From Lacimicrobium sp. SS2-24 (GTDB lineage: Bacteria > Pseudomonadota > Gammaproteobacteria > Enterobacterales > Alteromonadaceae): a DNA stretch of 64,000 bases. Position numbers and translations under genes: made by a program. Under the pieces are notes generated by a model. The model was not told where the DNA came from. It did not search any database and saw only the letters and a list, made by a program, of their open reading frames with translations. Where the stretch lies: assembly GCF_002201535.1 (NCBI RefSeq), contig NZ_NIWW01000004.1, positions 264,892 through 328,891 of the forward strand, read 5' to 3'. This document shows, one piece after another, positions 44,825 through 55,253 of this stretch; within the stretch, counting starts at the first letter, position 1; each line of letters starts with the position of its first letter.

Positions 44825-46726
44825 ATGTTCAGCATTTCCAGTATTCGCAACAAGTTGATTCTCATAAGCCTCCTGGTTCTTATCGGCATGCTCGGCATGT
44901 TGTTATTACAAAGTATTACCAGCTCTACCATGAACAAGCTTAATGCCGTTGATGTTGCCATCAATCAGGTGCAAAGCGGCATGCTGATGCTCCGGCGCAA
45001 CGAGAAAGATTTTCTGCTCAGAAATGACATCAGCTATCAGGGCAAATTCAATGACAACTACAATGCGCTGCAAACCACCACCAGAGCCCTGAAAGCCGAC
45101 TTGCAGGATGTCGGCTTTGCCGGTGACAGAGCGCAAACGCTGATTGATATTCTCAGTGAATATAAAAAGAAGTTTGATGAACTGATTAACAAGAGCAGTG
45201 AAATAGGGCTCACACCAGAGTCAGGCTATTACGGCGCCCTGCGCAGCGCCGTGCATGATGTCGAAGAACAGGTTAATGAGGTCAACAGCGCTGCGCTCAA
45301 AGCAGATATGCTGATGCTAAGACGGCATGAAAAAGACTTTATGCTGCGCAAAGACATGAAGTACACCAACCGCTTTGAAGCGGGCTATGATGACTTTATG
45401 AGTACCCTTTCGCAAAGCGATTTACCTGCACAAACCAAAGCTGAGATTGAGCGCCTGATGGGCCAGTACCAGCGACATTTTTCTGCCTTTGTTGCCGGGC
45501 AAAATGAATTAGGGCTGACCAGCAAGACCGGACTCATGGGAGAAGTTCGTGACCAGGTGCGTGCCACCGAGGCCGTATTAAGCGATTTGTCAGACGATAT
45601 TCAGGTGCAGATTAGCGACTATCGAACGCAAGCCACTCTGCGGTCTTCAATCATCAGTCTGCTTACTATCGCGGTAATCATCGCGGTTATCGTGCTGGTT
45701 TCTTTGAGTATTTCCAGACCGGTCAGATATGTGGCCGACTTGATGAGAAGCATCAGTGATAACAAAGACTTATCCCAACGCTATGAGTATGACGGTGCCG
45801 ACGAAATTAACGCCGTGGGTGAGTCTTTGAATCAAATGATGCAGCGGTTCGAAGAGTCCATGTACGAGGTTTATCAGTCAACCGAAATGTTGAGCACCTC
45901 TGCTGAAGAACTCAACTCCATTACCCAAAGTACCCGCGACGGGGTTAACCGTCAGCAGCATGAGACCGAATCCGTTGCCGCGGCGATGAATGAAATGACC
46001 ACAACAGTTCAGGATGTATCCCACTCCGCATCCGAAGCGGCTGAGGCCTCAAAGCAGGCCGACAAAGAATCGGTAAAAGGTCGGCAGTTGGTGAATGATG
46101 CAGTAGAGGGGATTCGCGAGCTGGCCAAGAAAGTGGTTCAGACAGCCGAAGAGATCAACGTGCTGGAAGAAGAAGCCAAAAACATCTCCACGGTGCTGCA
46201 GGTCATCAGCGAAATTGCCGAGCAAACCAACCTATTGGCACTGAATGCGGCCATTGAGGCAGCGCGGGCCGGTGAACAGGGCCGGGGTTTTGCTGTGGTT
46301 GCCGATGAGGTGCGCACGCTGGCGTCAAGAAGCCACGACTCCACCGAAAAGATCAGCACCATTATCGAGCGCCTGCAACAAAAAACCAATGCTGCAGTAC
46401 ATGTTATGAAACAGGGACGGGATCTGGCTGAAAGCTGTGTTGAAAAAGCCGATATTGCTGGCAAGGCACTGGAACAAATCACCATTGAAGTCTCTGCCAT
46501 CAGTGAGAAAAACTATATGATTGCCAGTGCAGCCGATGAGCAAAAAACGGTATCTGAGGAGATTAACCGCAATGTGGTGAACATTAACGACATTGCCAAA
46601 GCCTCCACCGAAGCCGCCTCTCAGACCCTGGAAACCAGCCACTCACTGGCCCAACTGGCAACCGAACTGCAAAATGTTGTGCAGCAATTTAAAATGCGCA
46701 AGGTGAACAGCACGCTAAACCGCTGA
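44825..46726 (+). CDS. Methyl-accepting chemotaxis protein with HBM sensor domain
   Basis: This is a 633-aa membrane chemoreceptor. One helix (about 12-32), a long periplasmic helical-bimodular (HBM) ligand domain, a second helix (about 275-300), HAMP (to 355) and the MCP signalling domain with [22 protein letters not shown]. The HBM domain shows its duplicated helix signature twice: [16 protein letters not shown] and [19 protein letters not shown] receptors such as McpS bind TCA intermediates. Start at 44825 has a purine-rich AGAAGAGA ahead. No CheR pentapeptide at the C-terminus. Confidence 0.93.
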   Translation: MFSISSIRNKLILISLLVLIGMLGMLLLQSITSSTMNKLNAVDVAINQVQSGMLMLRRNEKDFLLRNDISYQGKFNDNYNALQTTTRALKADLQDVGFAGDRAQTLIDILSEYKKKFDELINKSSEIGLTPESGYYGALRSAVHDVEEQVNEVNSAALKADMLMLRRHEKDFMLRKDMKYTNRFEAGYDDFMSTLSQSDLPAQTKAEIERLMGQYQRHFSAFVAGQNELGLTSKTGLMGEVRDQVRATEAVLSDLSDDIQVQISDYRTQATLRSSIISLLTIAVIIAVIVLVSLSISRPVRYVADLMRSISDNKDLSQRYEYDGADEINAVGESLNQMMQRFEESMYEVYQSTEMLSTSAEELNSITQSTRDGVNRQQHETESVAAAMNEMTTTVQDVSHSASEAAEASKQADKESVKGRQLVNDAVEGIRELAKKVVQTAEEINVLEEEAKNISTVLQVISEIAEQTNLLALNAAIEAARAGEQGRGFAVVADEVRTLASRSHDSTEKISTIIERLQQKTNAAVHVMKQGRDLAESCVEKADIAGKALEQITIEVSAISEKNYMIASAADEQKTVSEEINRNVVNINDIAKASTEAASQTLETSHSLAQLATELQNVVQQFKMRKVNSTLNR

Positions 46727-46766
46727 ATCGTCTTTCACCCACTCGACGCGTCAATAGCGATTCAAA

Positions 46767-49433
46767 TCAGTCGTCCATCGCCCGCTGCAGGGCGCTATTC
46801 AGTGATGTTAAGCTAAAAGGCTTTTCGATGATATCGAGCGCCCCTAAAGCCAGTAAGTGAGGAATACTGGAATCCGCCATATACCCTGATACAAATAGTA
46901 TCTTTGCCGAACTATCTATTTCTTTGATTTTTAAAAACGCTTCCCTGCCATCCATAGCTGGCATTACCACGTCTAAAAAGACCACATCAATTTCATTATG
47001 ATGCTGCCTGAATAACTCGACAGCTTCAGCACCGTTCTTTGCAAAAATCGCCTCATGTCCCGCTGACGACAAATACTCATCATATAAATCCATAATGAGG
47101 GGTTCGTCATCCGCGACCAGCACCTTTCTTTTTAACAGCGGTTCTTCACTACTGAATTTCTGTTCTGATTCTGGTTTTCCCTGTTTTGCAAAAGATACCG
47201 GTAGCTCTATCTCAAACACCGTACCTTTTCCAGGCTCACTGTCTACAGCAATGCTACCACCATGCTGGGCAATGGCACCCGCAACCGATGCCAACCCCAA
47301 CCCAGTTCCCTCACCTTGTGGTTTGGTTGTAAAAAAAGGCTCAAAAATACTCCCCTTATTTTCAGGCGAGATTCCTGCACCCGTGTCTTTAACCCGGATA
47401 AGGATTTTAGACTCAAAGTGTGGCTGCCCCTTATCACTCACATCATCATGATTGAGTGTTTTTGATGCCGTGTAAAAAACAATATCTCCGCCTGATGGCA
47501 TAGCATCACGTGCATTCAGTGCAAGGTTCATCAGTGCCATCTTCAATAGTGCTCGGTCACCATGAACAACACATTGGTCTGCACCAAGCTCTGTATTTAT
47601 GTTGATTTTCTTATCAACAGAGTGGTAGAGGATATCGACAACTTCGTTAATAAGCTCATGGATATCTATATGCTCTAGATGCAGTGTATCCTTGCGGGAG
47701 AACGTCAGCAGTTTCCCCGTTAATTTTGCTGACTCGTCTGCGGCTTCAATAACCTTCCTTGCATAATTCTTCAACGTAAGCGAGGTTTCTTTCTTTTCAA
47801 TTAGCTCTGAAAAACCCCTTATTGTGGTCAGTTGATTGTTAAAGTCATGGGCAATACCCCCAGCGAGACGTCCAATAGCCTCCATTTTTTGAGACTGCCT
47901 CTCTTTCTCTTGCTGTCTTTTGTGTGCTGTTATATCTCTTACAATCGCAATAAAATGTTCACTTCCAGGCTCAGACTCAACGAGTTGTAAGTTCACATTC
48001 ACGTCAAAATCCTTACCATTTTTATGACGGTGAAGCGTTTCGAAGTTCAGAACGTCAACCTCTTTTGCCAAAAGTGGCGCAATGAATTGCCTGAACTGGT
48101 TTTCATTAAAACGAGGTTTAATGTCGTAGGGGCGCATGTGATAAAGCTCATCCCTGGAGTATCCGACTTGTCGCTCAGCGCCTCGGTTGGCATATACGAA
48201 TTGAAGCGTATCAGGCTTAAAAATGAAAACACAATCGTTAGCTTTATCGACAATACTCTTAAACTCCTCCATCTCATTTCTGATTCTCTCGTTCTCTGTG
48301 ATATCGCGAACTTGACACAGAACCAAAGGTTCTCCTGCTATAATTGTCCCTGCGGCAATAATTTCTGCAATGTACACCTCTCCGTTCTTTCTTTTATGCT
48401 GGCTCTTTAACGTCGCCTTAGTTTTTGAAACGTCGGGAAACTCTTCCTCAACTCTGTTTTTATTAAAGTCAAGATCCCAGTCCCAGACATGCAGCTTTAG
48501 CATGTCGTTGACTGAATAGCCCAGCATGTCAGCGAAAAGCTGATTGGTTCTGATTATCTTATGATGCCGATCAATAACACAGGAGCCATTGGGCATCGCG
48601 TCGACAAAAATACTGAGCAACTGATTTTCATTCAGATTTCTCAATGACAGTGAAGTAAACCAAACCAGCCCAAAAGCGAGCCAATACCCGAAGGTGAAAA
48701 ATACACCTATCACATTACCATCTACTGAAAACGCTAATTTAAAAAAAACAATACTAATTACGACCAAACACAGCATTGTCAGAAAAAATTGGCGCCGAGC
48801 GACTTGCCCATTAAACGAAGGGTGAAAAAGAACACCAATAAAACCGACATTAGACAGCTGAACAAGGAAGGCAACCCCAGCCATAATGCCCAGTGAGGTC
48901 GTAAGCAAAGACATCTGGCCGTAAAAATCGCCTAAGGCCAGCACATAACCAAACAGGGAGAGAAGCGGGATAAAAGTAGCAAAAACGGCAGGAAGTTGGG
49001 CCAGTTTTCTCTTGTTAATACTTATACATATCAACGAAAAAAATAGCGCCATCAACATAAAAGAAGTGTTGCTACTGACTCTAACACCACGCCCTATGCT
49101 TTCAAAAGTCGCTAAACTTTGACGAAATGGAGTTATCGCCTCCATTATGCCACCTTGCATGACAAGCCCATTAGTCAGGACCGATACCAGTAGCCCGGTA
49201 CAGGCCAGAATTAATGGAACCAGAGAGCTAATGCCTTTTTGATTGTGTGTACAGAGGGCAACGCCCAGCATCACAAACATTAAACAGGTAAAAGGATGAG
49301 AGGAGGGTCCGTCGGCAATTGGCCGATATAAAAAAGAGGCTTCAATCCAATAACCCAGAAGTGGTAGCAAGCCGCCCGCCACTAATACCATTGCAATGGA
49401 TTTTACTAGCTTCCTTTCCATTCGATGGTCCAT
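46767..49433 (-). CDS. Membrane-bound hybrid PAS histidine kinase
   Basis: This is an 888-aa kinase. About eight hydrophobic helices fill residues 12-265, forming an integral membrane sensor of the MASE type (exact class not assigned). Two PAS domains follow (about 275-385 and 390-510). The core has GGIAHDFNNQLTTI, NLALNARDAM, DTGAGI, FEPFFTTK and GTGLGLASV. The receiver at the end carries VFLDVVMPAMDG and IEKPFS. GGAGG lies ten bases before the ATG. It reads toward the HBM chemoreceptor, convergent. Signal unknown. Confidence 0.92.
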   Translation of the reverse strand: MDHRMERKLVKSIAMVLVAGGLLPLLGYWIEASFLYRPIADGPSSHPFTCLMFVMLGVALCTHNQKGISSLVPLILACTGLLVSVLTNGLVMQGGIMEAITPFRQSLATFESIGRGVRVSSNTSFMLMALFFSLICISINKRKLAQLPAVFATFIPLLSLFGYVLALGDFYGQMSLLTTSLGIMAGVAFLVQLSNVGFIGVLFHPSFNGQVARRQFFLTMLCLVVISIVFFKLAFSVDGNVIGVFFTFGYWLAFGLVWFTSLSLRNLNENQLLSIFVDAMPNGSCVIDRHHKIIRTNQLFADMLGYSVNDMLKLHVWDWDLDFNKNRVEEEFPDVSKTKATLKSQHKRKNGEVYIAEIIAAGTIIAGEPLVLCQVRDITENERIRNEMEEFKSIVDKANDCVFIFKPDTLQFVYANRGAERQVGYSRDELYHMRPYDIKPRFNENQFRQFIAPLLAKEVDVLNFETLHRHKNGKDFDVNVNLQLVESEPGSEHFIAIVRDITAHKRQQEKERQSQKMEAIGRLAGGIAHDFNNQLTTIRGFSELIEKKETSLTLKNYARKVIEAADESAKLTGKLLTFSRKDTLHLEHIDIHELINEVVDILYHSVDKKININTELGADQCVVHGDRALLKMALMNLALNARDAMPSGGDIVFYTASKTLNHDDVSDKGQPHFESKILIRVKDTGAGISPENKGSIFEPFFTTKPQGEGTGLGLASVAGAIAQHGGSIAVDSEPGKGTVFEIELPVSFAKQGKPESEQKFSSEEPLLKRKVLVADDEPLIMDLYDEYLSSAGHEAIFAKNGAEAVELFRQHHNEIDVVFLDVVMPAMDGREAFLKIKEIDSSAKILFVSGYMADSSIPHLLALGALDIIEKPFSLTSLNSALQRAMDD

Positions 49434-49647
49434 GTCGTTCTTACCTCCGCTTTGGACTAAACCGAGTCACTCAGTCTGTACAGGGGTTACATTAGTTACC
49501 CAGAGGTAAGCAATCTAGCTACAGTATGGGCTTAAAATGCAGGAATTGTACAGAAAATTACCATCTTTTCGGCCGGCATTACGCCGTTAAATCCACCATC
49601 TTCAAACTCCAAAACGCTTAAAAAATGCCAACAGCGGAGGGGGTTTG

Positions 49648-50787
49648 TTATGCTTTTTGCGCGCGACGGTACTGACTCGGTGTTAACCCTGTAAATTGCT
49701 TAAACGCTTTATAGAATGATGATCGGGAGTTAAACCCCGTTGCCAGTGCAATATCAAGAACCGACTGCTTGCTTTGCGCCAGCATAGACTTCGCATCATC
49801 AATTCTTGCGCCGTTCACAAAGTCAAAAAACGTTGTTTGCAGGTGTTGAGACAACGTCTGTGAAACATACTGTGGTGGCTCGCCGGTTAACGTTGAAAGT
49901 TTCGCCAGGGTTAAGTCTGGATCCAGGTGCGCTTGGTCACGGTGAATTGCGGCGGTTAACTTTGCTGCAATATTGGCTAAATCGTGGCTGGTTAAGGCCG
50001 AGCGCTCATAAGTTTTTTTGCTCTTTGGTGGCGGCACAGCCTGTTCAGGTAAAGACGCTTCCTCAAAGCCCGGACGCTGTCGCAACCCATTAGCAGCGAT
50101 GATCCACACAATCGCCACAAGTAGCACCAGCACACCTGTTTCAGACACGCCCATAAACTTCAATCTGTTATCAAAAACCAGTACAACCAGCGCATAGGCC
50201 CAGGTAAAGACGATGAGTAACGAAATTCCGCTTAACCACCTGAGACTTCTGCCCTGCTCGTTTGAATAAACATCTTTAAGCCCTTTTCTGTAATGGGCGG
50301 TTCGAAAATTCAGCTTTACGAGATAGACGCAGCTTAATACGCACCAAAGGAGTATTGCAGCAAAAAAAGCCATCGAGAGAATGTTTATCCAACGGTCATC
50401 ACTGGCGTGCTCAGAGAAAAACATGTTGTTAAAGGCAGTGCCGGGAAGCAATAAAAGAGCGAGACCCAAAAGACTTGCGGCCGGCAGTGCAGCAAAGTGC
50501 GGCCACATTCCCCATGTCCAAAACCACTGCCCCTTTACCGTTAGCGCCTCATGATAAAACCATAAACCCGGTAGCAGCGTGAAGAAAAGAAGTGGAAGCG
50601 CACTGATATAAAGCTGCCTGAGCGAGGGAAAATACGCAAACACCACTGGCCCGGTCGACAACAAAAACAGACACAACAAAACCAGTATTAAAGGACTCTT
50701 AGCCTTAGATGGCGCCTGAAACAAAAGCAGCAATAACGTAAAGCTTGCAACGGCCATTGCCATGGTTGCCAAAAAAACCTGAGCCAT
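49648..50787 (-). CDS. Membrane-anchored AraC-family regulator
   Basis: This is a 379-aa regulator with seven or so N-terminal membrane helices (about 1-250) and a C-terminal AraC domain with two helix-turn-helix units: LTLAKLSTLTGEPPQYVSQTL and VLDIALATGFNSRSSFYKAF, then TGLTPSQYRRA. I chose the ATG at 50787 because GAGGA lies eight bases upstream; the longer frame to 50913 has an implausible hydrophilic N-terminus. It diverges from a membrane-protein operon, which it probably controls in response to a membrane signal. Confidence 0.88.
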   Translation of the reverse strand: MAQVFLATMAMAVASFTLLLLLFQAPSKAKSPLILVLLCLFLLSTGPVVFAYFPSLRQLYISALPLLFFTLLPGLWFYHEALTVKGQWFWTWGMWPHFAALPAASLLGLALLLLPGTAFNNMFFSEHASDDRWINILSMAFFAAILLWCVLSCVYLVKLNFRTAHYRKGLKDVYSNEQGRSLRWLSGISLLIVFTWAYALVVLVFDNRLKFMGVSETGVLVLLVAIVWIIAANGLRQRPGFEEASLPEQAVPPPKSKKTYERSALTSHDLANIAAKLTAAIHRDQAHLDPDLTLAKLSTLTGEPPQYVSQTLSQHLQTTFFDFVNGARIDDAKSMLAQSKQSVLDIALATGFNSRSSFYKAFKQFTGLTPSQYRRAQKA

Positions 50788-51032
50788 AAAAACCATCCTC
50801 AATCCATATCCCGCTAAAGTAGCATAATGGCGCTGTATTGTGTCTTCGCCACGTATTGCGGACAGACATTTACCATGACCTGATGCGCATTGTTCAATAT
50901 CTAAACAGCCCACACTCGCGTCGTCGTCAGAAAAATGTCCTCGTTACATGGAAAAGACGAATTGAGACATTCTTATCTTTATTCTCTTCCTCCATTGTCT
51001 TGTTCAGTATAAGTATAAAGGAATCGAGAACC

Positions 51033-51722
51033 ATGCATCCCAGTGCCTCTTACCAAAATACGCCCGCTCACTCACTTATGCGATGGGGAGCCAGCGCTTA
51101 CTTTGCCATGCCGCTTTGTTACGTTGCGATGTTTTTGATATTTGGCGTGGCCCTGTCCATACCTCAGTCAGACGTTGTCAGCGATAAAATTGCATACATT
51201 GCCTCAGAGCAATCTCTGTTAAGCCTCGCCTATGTTTTGGGTTATTTACTCTTTGGTTGCCTGCTGCTTGTAGCGGTTCAGGCAACCCACGCCCGACTAA
51301 TAAGTACATCGTCCCACTTACTTAATTTTGCCACGGCATTCGGGCTGATCTGGGTGGTGTTAATGATGTGCTCAGGCATGATAGCGCTGGTGGGTATGAA
51401 CACCATGGTCAAGTTGTTCTCACAAGGAAGTTCTCATGCCGACACGCTGTTCTACGTATACAACCCAATCGTTAACGGTTTGGGTGGGGGCATCGAGCTC
51501 GTTGGCGGCATGTGGGTACTGGTTTTAAGCATCCACGGCTTGAAAACGGCCCAGCTAGCCAAAGGACTTCACCTCTTCGGCCTCATCGTTGGCCTGCTTG
51601 GCATCGGCACGGTTTTTCAGTCCCTTGCCGGCATTAAAGAGGCATTCGGTTTGTCGCAGATAGTGTGGTTTATCTGTATGGGTATTGCCTTGTTAAAAAC
51701 CCATGGCAGGGCTGAACAATGA
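51033..51722 (+). CDS. DUF4386-like membrane protein
   Basis: This is a 229-aa inner-membrane protein with about six helices and a histidine-poor core; the pattern around AYIASEQSLLSLAYVLGYLLFG and YNPIVNGLGGGIELVGGMWVL recalls DUF4386. Start at 51033, with AAGGA eleven bases upstream; an ORF to 50838 would run through an unlikely N-terminus. It is the first of a three-gene operon opposite the AraC regulator. Function unknown. Confidence 0.7.
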   Translation: MHPSASYQNTPAHSLMRWGASAYFAMPLCYVAMFLIFGVALSIPQSDVVSDKIAYIASEQSLLSLAYVLGYLLFGCLLLVAVQATHARLISTSSHLLNFATAFGLIWVVLMMCSGMIALVGMNTMVKLFSQGSSHADTLFYVYNPIVNGLGGGIELVGGMWVLVLSIHGLKTAQLAKGLHLFGLIVGLLGIGTVFQSLAGIKEAFGLSQIVWFICMGIALLKTHGRAEQ

Positions 51723-52378
51723 GCATCGTGGCAGGGCTGCACTTTGCTATGGGTACGTGTGCAGTGGTCACCGGGTTTACAGCATTGCTTGTAAAAAAGG
51801 GAAGCGGGCTACATAAACTCGCGGGAAAGGTTTACGTGTTATCCATGTTACTGCTTTGCCTGAGTGGCTTTTACTTATCCTATGTGCGCGAGCTTCAGTT
51901 TACGTTCCTGCTCTCTGCCTTTGCGCTTTATTTAGTCATAACCGGCGTGCTCGCCGCCAGACAGTCGCAACGCACTACAAACACCAGAGCCAAATTAGAG
52001 CTGGCCTTTAGTGGGTTACTTTGCACCGCGTGTTTCACGTTATCTGTTTTAGGCATCACCCTGAACTGGTCTTATCCTGACAGAGAACCACCATACGAAG
52101 CCTATGCCTTTATAGGTTTGTGTGTTGGGTTATTTATGCTCGGCGACATAAAACAACTTAGGCACGGCAATTTAACCCATACATTGCGGATTAAACGACA
52201 CCTCACCCGAATAGGGTCGTCGATGTTAATCGCCACTATCGTTTTTTTCCTCGGCAACAATAACGTCCTTCCAGATAGCTTACGCACCGAGTCCATACTG
52301 TTGACGCCTATTATCGCCGTGTTTGTGATCACCATGACCTACCGCGTTGTTTACCCATTTATGCAAAGGAGAAAGTAG
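51719..52378 (+). CDS. DUF2306-like membrane protein
   Basis: This is a 219-aa protein with about six helices, resembling DUF2306 proteins: LHKLAGKVYVLSMLLLCLSGF near the start and HLTRIGSSMLIATIVFFLGN near the end. It overlaps the previous gene by ATGA, so the two are coupled. Histidines within helices (LHK, HLTR) could bind haem, but this is only a suggestion. Confidence 0.65.
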   Translation: MSIVAGLHFAMGTCAVVTGFTALLVKKGSGLHKLAGKVYVLSMLLLCLSGFYLSYVRELQFTFLLSAFALYLVITGVLAARQSQRTTNTRAKLELAFSGLLCTACFTLSVLGITLNWSYPDREPPYEAYAFIGLCVGLFMLGDIKQLRHGNLTHTLRIKRHLTRIGSSMLIATIVFFLGNNNVLPDSLRTESILLTPIIAVFVITMTYRVVYPFMQRRK

Positions 52379-52379
52379 C

Positions 52380-53138
52380 GTGAACCCTTTGTTATTCTCA
52401 ACAGCTCTGCCCGGACGATACCTGAGGTTGTTTGTGCTTTGTATGTTCTTCCTCCTGACCTTATCAACAAGGGTGCAGGCGGAAAACGCACCACACGCCA
52501 CCATCACATCTCAGGCCATGGCGGCACTTCACAGTGCCAGGCAAGATCTCACAGGCAGACAGGCGCTTAGTCAGATTTCCAAGAACACGGCTTACGAAAA
52601 AACCCTATCAGATACAGAAGGCAATCAAACCCTCATGCGCTTCGACCCCTCGCAGCCAGAGGATAAGCATTGGCGTGTGGTGTCGGTAACCGGGAATTCA
52701 CTTGCCAGCGTAAGCTTACCCAGCCCTTTTGTTCTGACACCCGCCATCGTAGATGCGTTTGCATTGACGTTCTTTAAGGAGGAATCAGACTACTGGGTAT
52801 TTAAGGGCGATATGGACATCTACGCGTCAGAAGCTGCCGGTGCCAGAGACAGCGAAGCCGAAAACTCAAATCAAAACGTTGATGAGTATCTTGTCGCCTT
52901 TGTGCGAGTCGATAAGCAGACACACCGCTTCAGCAGAGTGAGCTTTACGAATCTTGAGGCATTTCATCCAACTACGCTTGCAACAATCGAGCGCTTTGCG
53001 ATTGATGCATGGTATGAGCCTTTAGTGAACGACGGCCCGCTTATAGCCACAAATACTGAACTGACCGTTTCCGGGCGTTACGGCTTCATGTTCTCGTTTG
53101 AAGAAGGGATCAGACAGCGCATTGAGCATATCAATTAA
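52380..53138 (+). CDS. Exported hypothetical protein
   Basis: This is a 252-aa protein with a signal peptide (hydrophobic core LFVLCMFFLLTLS, cleavage near VQAE). The start is GTG at 52380, preceded by AGGAG at eight bases. No known domain is apparent; the mature part is rich in Ser/Thr and acidic residues and ends SFEEGIRQRIEHIN. It is last in the operon with two membrane proteins opposite the AraC regulator and is probably a periplasmic partner. Confidence 0.65.
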   Translation: MNPLLFSTALPGRYLRLFVLCMFFLLTLSTRVQAENAPHATITSQAMAALHSARQDLTGRQALSQISKNTAYEKTLSDTEGNQTLMRFDPSQPEDKHWRVVSVTGNSLASVSLPSPFVLTPAIVDAFALTFFKEESDYWVFKGDMDIYASEAAGARDSEAENSNQNVDEYLVAFVRVDKQTHRFSRVSFTNLEAFHPTTLATIERFAIDAWYEPLVNDGPLIATNTELTVSGRYGFMFSFEEGIRQRIEHIN

Positions 53139-53334
53139 TGGGGTAACGCCATTCAATCAAGAACACGTAACACCCATCAGGACAAGAGCGACTCATCATC
53201 ATGATTAGAAACAGGGATTAAGCCTCTTTCACTTGCCGGGCTGGCCTGACCTCTCCCCCCATTTTCAAGCCCACAAGCAGATGAGGTTTAAAGTTTCATT
53301 CTTTAAGTCAATATCATTGAAAGCGTGCCGCGAA

Positions 53335-53535
53335 TTAAGGGAATAGGTCAGTTGCATCATAAGCCAGATAAATGACACCCGTTTTAATGTTGTAACTCAC
53401 ATCATCAATACCAAATAGCCTGTCTATTTCTTCGATCAGGGCATCGCAATTACGCTCAGTGAAATTACTGAGTCTTAGGTTTCGTACGACTAAATTCGTC
53501 TCTCTGCCCCCAACTTTATGATCCAAATCGCTCAT
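53335..53535 (-). CDS. Small HMA-like protein without CxxC
   Basis: This is a 66-aa protein with the alternating pattern of a small ferredoxin-like or heavy-metal-associated fold (LVVRNLRLSNF, then a helix NCDALIEEIDRL, then VSYNIKTGVIYLAYD). It has a single cysteine and no CxxC, so it is not a usual copper chaperone. AGGAG is seven bases before the ATG at 53535. Solitary gene between two intergenic stretches. The fold call is a guess. Confidence 0.5.
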   Translation of the reverse strand: MSDLDHKVGGRETNLVVRNLRLSNFTERNCDALIEEIDRLFGIDDVSYNIKTGVIYLAYDATDLFP

Positions 53536-53538
53536 CAT

Positions 53539-54037
53539 TTTCTCCTCTCTCTGCGGTACAGTTCACAGCTCGAGGTTAAGCAAGCTGAAAAATGAAAAAC
53601 TTCAGTTCAACGCCTCCCTCATTAAACCTAGTCGCCGGGGAAAAAGCAGCATGATACAGATCAAACTAAGCATAAAAGGCCGCTGCCGGAGATAAGCAGA
53701 ATTTGACATCATTTATCTGGTTCAGCTGAGTACGCTGAAAATCAGCAAGGAAAGGGACTTCAGAAAAGCGATCGCAGTGTGCTTTTACCGGCTCGCGCAA
53801 AACCAGTTAGCGGAAAACTTACGGCTTTATACTCAACATCCATAAGCGCCTGGAAGAAGCCGACACCATAGCGCTAATACTTTGATATAAATATCTATTT
53901 TTTGCATATTGGTTGCATCGCACACAGTGTTTCTACCCCAGCAGACAGGGACGTTTTACTGTAGTAAGTAGCGCTAATCCGTCTTATACTCAAGACTTTG
54001 TAATGGTGATATCGGAAAACGTACATAGGGATAATTT
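53539..54037. other. AT-rich gap with first long repeat copy
   Basis: This 499-base gap precedes the methyltransferase gene. It contains an open stretch without a start codon (about 53705-53849) and the first copy of the roughly 80-bp repeat. I see no convincing gene in it. Confidence 0.6.
53874..53954 (+). repeat. Imperfect direct repeat, copy A
   Basis: This copy shares with 55254-55332 an identical 20-base core (CTAATACTTTGATATAAATA), then TTTTGCAT and a 3' segment GCACACAGTGT-TCT-CCCCA-CAGACA-GGAC with several transitions. It lies 84 bases before the methyltransferase gene. Confidence 0.85.
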
Positions 54038-55033
54038 ATGCAAAACCCAACCTCGATATACATATTTGGCGCTTCAACGTTGGGAGAATTAGCCCATACG
54101 TATTTACAAGCTCGCTACACCATTATCGGATTCGTTGACAATGATGTGAAAAAGCATGGAACCCGGTTTTTAGACAAACCTGTCTTTGCACCTGAAGACG
54201 CAATCAATCAAACTCACATCGTTATTGCCAGTCATTTTGCCACTGAAATTTCAGCCCAGCTGAGAGATTACGGATTCTATAATTTCTCCGTTTTCAAAGC
54301 AGGGGTAGCAAAATGTCTATTAGATCTTCAACTGCCTTTGCTCGATTTGGGCCGTGAGCTAAGTCGCGATCCTGAAGCGATGATTTTCGAAGATATTACA
54401 TTTTCTGTCGGGGGTTCTGGGATCCTGGACTACGCCTTGTTGAAAATGGTCGCCAGAAGGCTATCTCCAAAAGCTTACCTTGAAATAGGTACTTGGCGGG
54501 GTGAAAGTATTGCTTCCATCGCTAACATTGTCCCTCAATGCTATAGCATCTCCTTACCAGATGACGCGATAACCCATATGGATACCGCCGGAAAAGGCTT
54601 CCCAACAACTAAATTCAGCCGATACTTCTCTAAAAACGTAAAAAATATTAAGCATTATTTAACTGATTCAACTTCATTTGATTTCGAGAAACTAGAAGTG
54701 CGACCCAATTTGGTCTACATCGATGGTGATCATTCCTTTGAAGGGATTGCGACAGACACAAAGAACGTATTCAATTATATCGATAAGGACAACAGCATAG
54801 TCATTTGGCATGATTTTAAAACCAAGGATAACCGCTATCAACAAATTACTATTAATGCCATTTGGAGCGTAGTGGACAAGGATATTAGTGATAATATCTT
54901 TGGTGTCGATAACTCGATGTCTGGTATCTATATTCCCCAAGCATTGCAGTCCCGATTCATTTTTCAACCACACGATGACACTTTGTACTCTTATCAGGTC
55001 TCAATGCGCAATAAACCGAATAAAGTTGATTGA
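54038..55033 (+). CDS. Fusion of PglD-like Rossmann domain and class I methyltransferase
   Basis: This is a 331-aa protein. Residues 1-90 look like a PglD/sugar-acyltransferase-type N-terminal Rossmann domain (IYIFGASTLGELAHTYL). Residues 130-310 are a class I SAM methyltransferase of the Methyltransf_24 group, with the glycine-rich LEIGTWRGES, LVYIDGDHSFEGIATD and IVIWHDF. It is likely a glycan or surface-polysaccharide modifying enzyme, as in many polysaccharide clusters, but no cluster is seen here. The gene looks AT-richer than its neighbours and is bracketed by imperfect direct repeats, suggesting acquisition. Confidence 0.75.
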   Translation: MQNPTSIYIFGASTLGELAHTYLQARYTIIGFVDNDVKKHGTRFLDKPVFAPEDAINQTHIVIASHFATEISAQLRDYGFYNFSVFKAGVAKCLLDLQLPLLDLGRELSRDPEAMIFEDITFSVGGSGILDYALLKMVARRLSPKAYLEIGTWRGESIASIANIVPQCYSISLPDDAITHMDTAGKGFPTTKFSRYFSKNVKNIKHYLTDSTSFDFEKLEVRPNLVYIDGDHSFEGIATDTKNVFNYIDKDNSIVIWHDFKTKDNRYQQITINAIWSVVDKDISDNIFGVDNSMSGIYIPQALQSRFIFQPHDDTLYSYQVSMRNKPNKVD

Positions 55034-55253
55034 CGCCGAGCAAGGGCGTCACCCATTGATCAACCATGACGCAAAGAAATAGACATGCTCAGTGACTTCC
55101 CGCAAAGCTAAGTCCAGAGCAGAAATGGGAGCCGACTGAGCCATTGGCAGTTCGATAAATCTGACCTTTGATCAGGTGGGTATTTTATTGGAGCAACGTC
55201 TCTGCCCCTCCTGATTCGCGAAGTTGTTGAAAGCTCCCCACAGGCCGTAACCA

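Noticed and set aside
53705..53849. Open frame of about 48 codons upstream of the methyltransferase gene.
   Set aside because: It lacks ATG, GTG or TTG starts and a ribosome site; it may be decayed coding DNA but cannot be supported.
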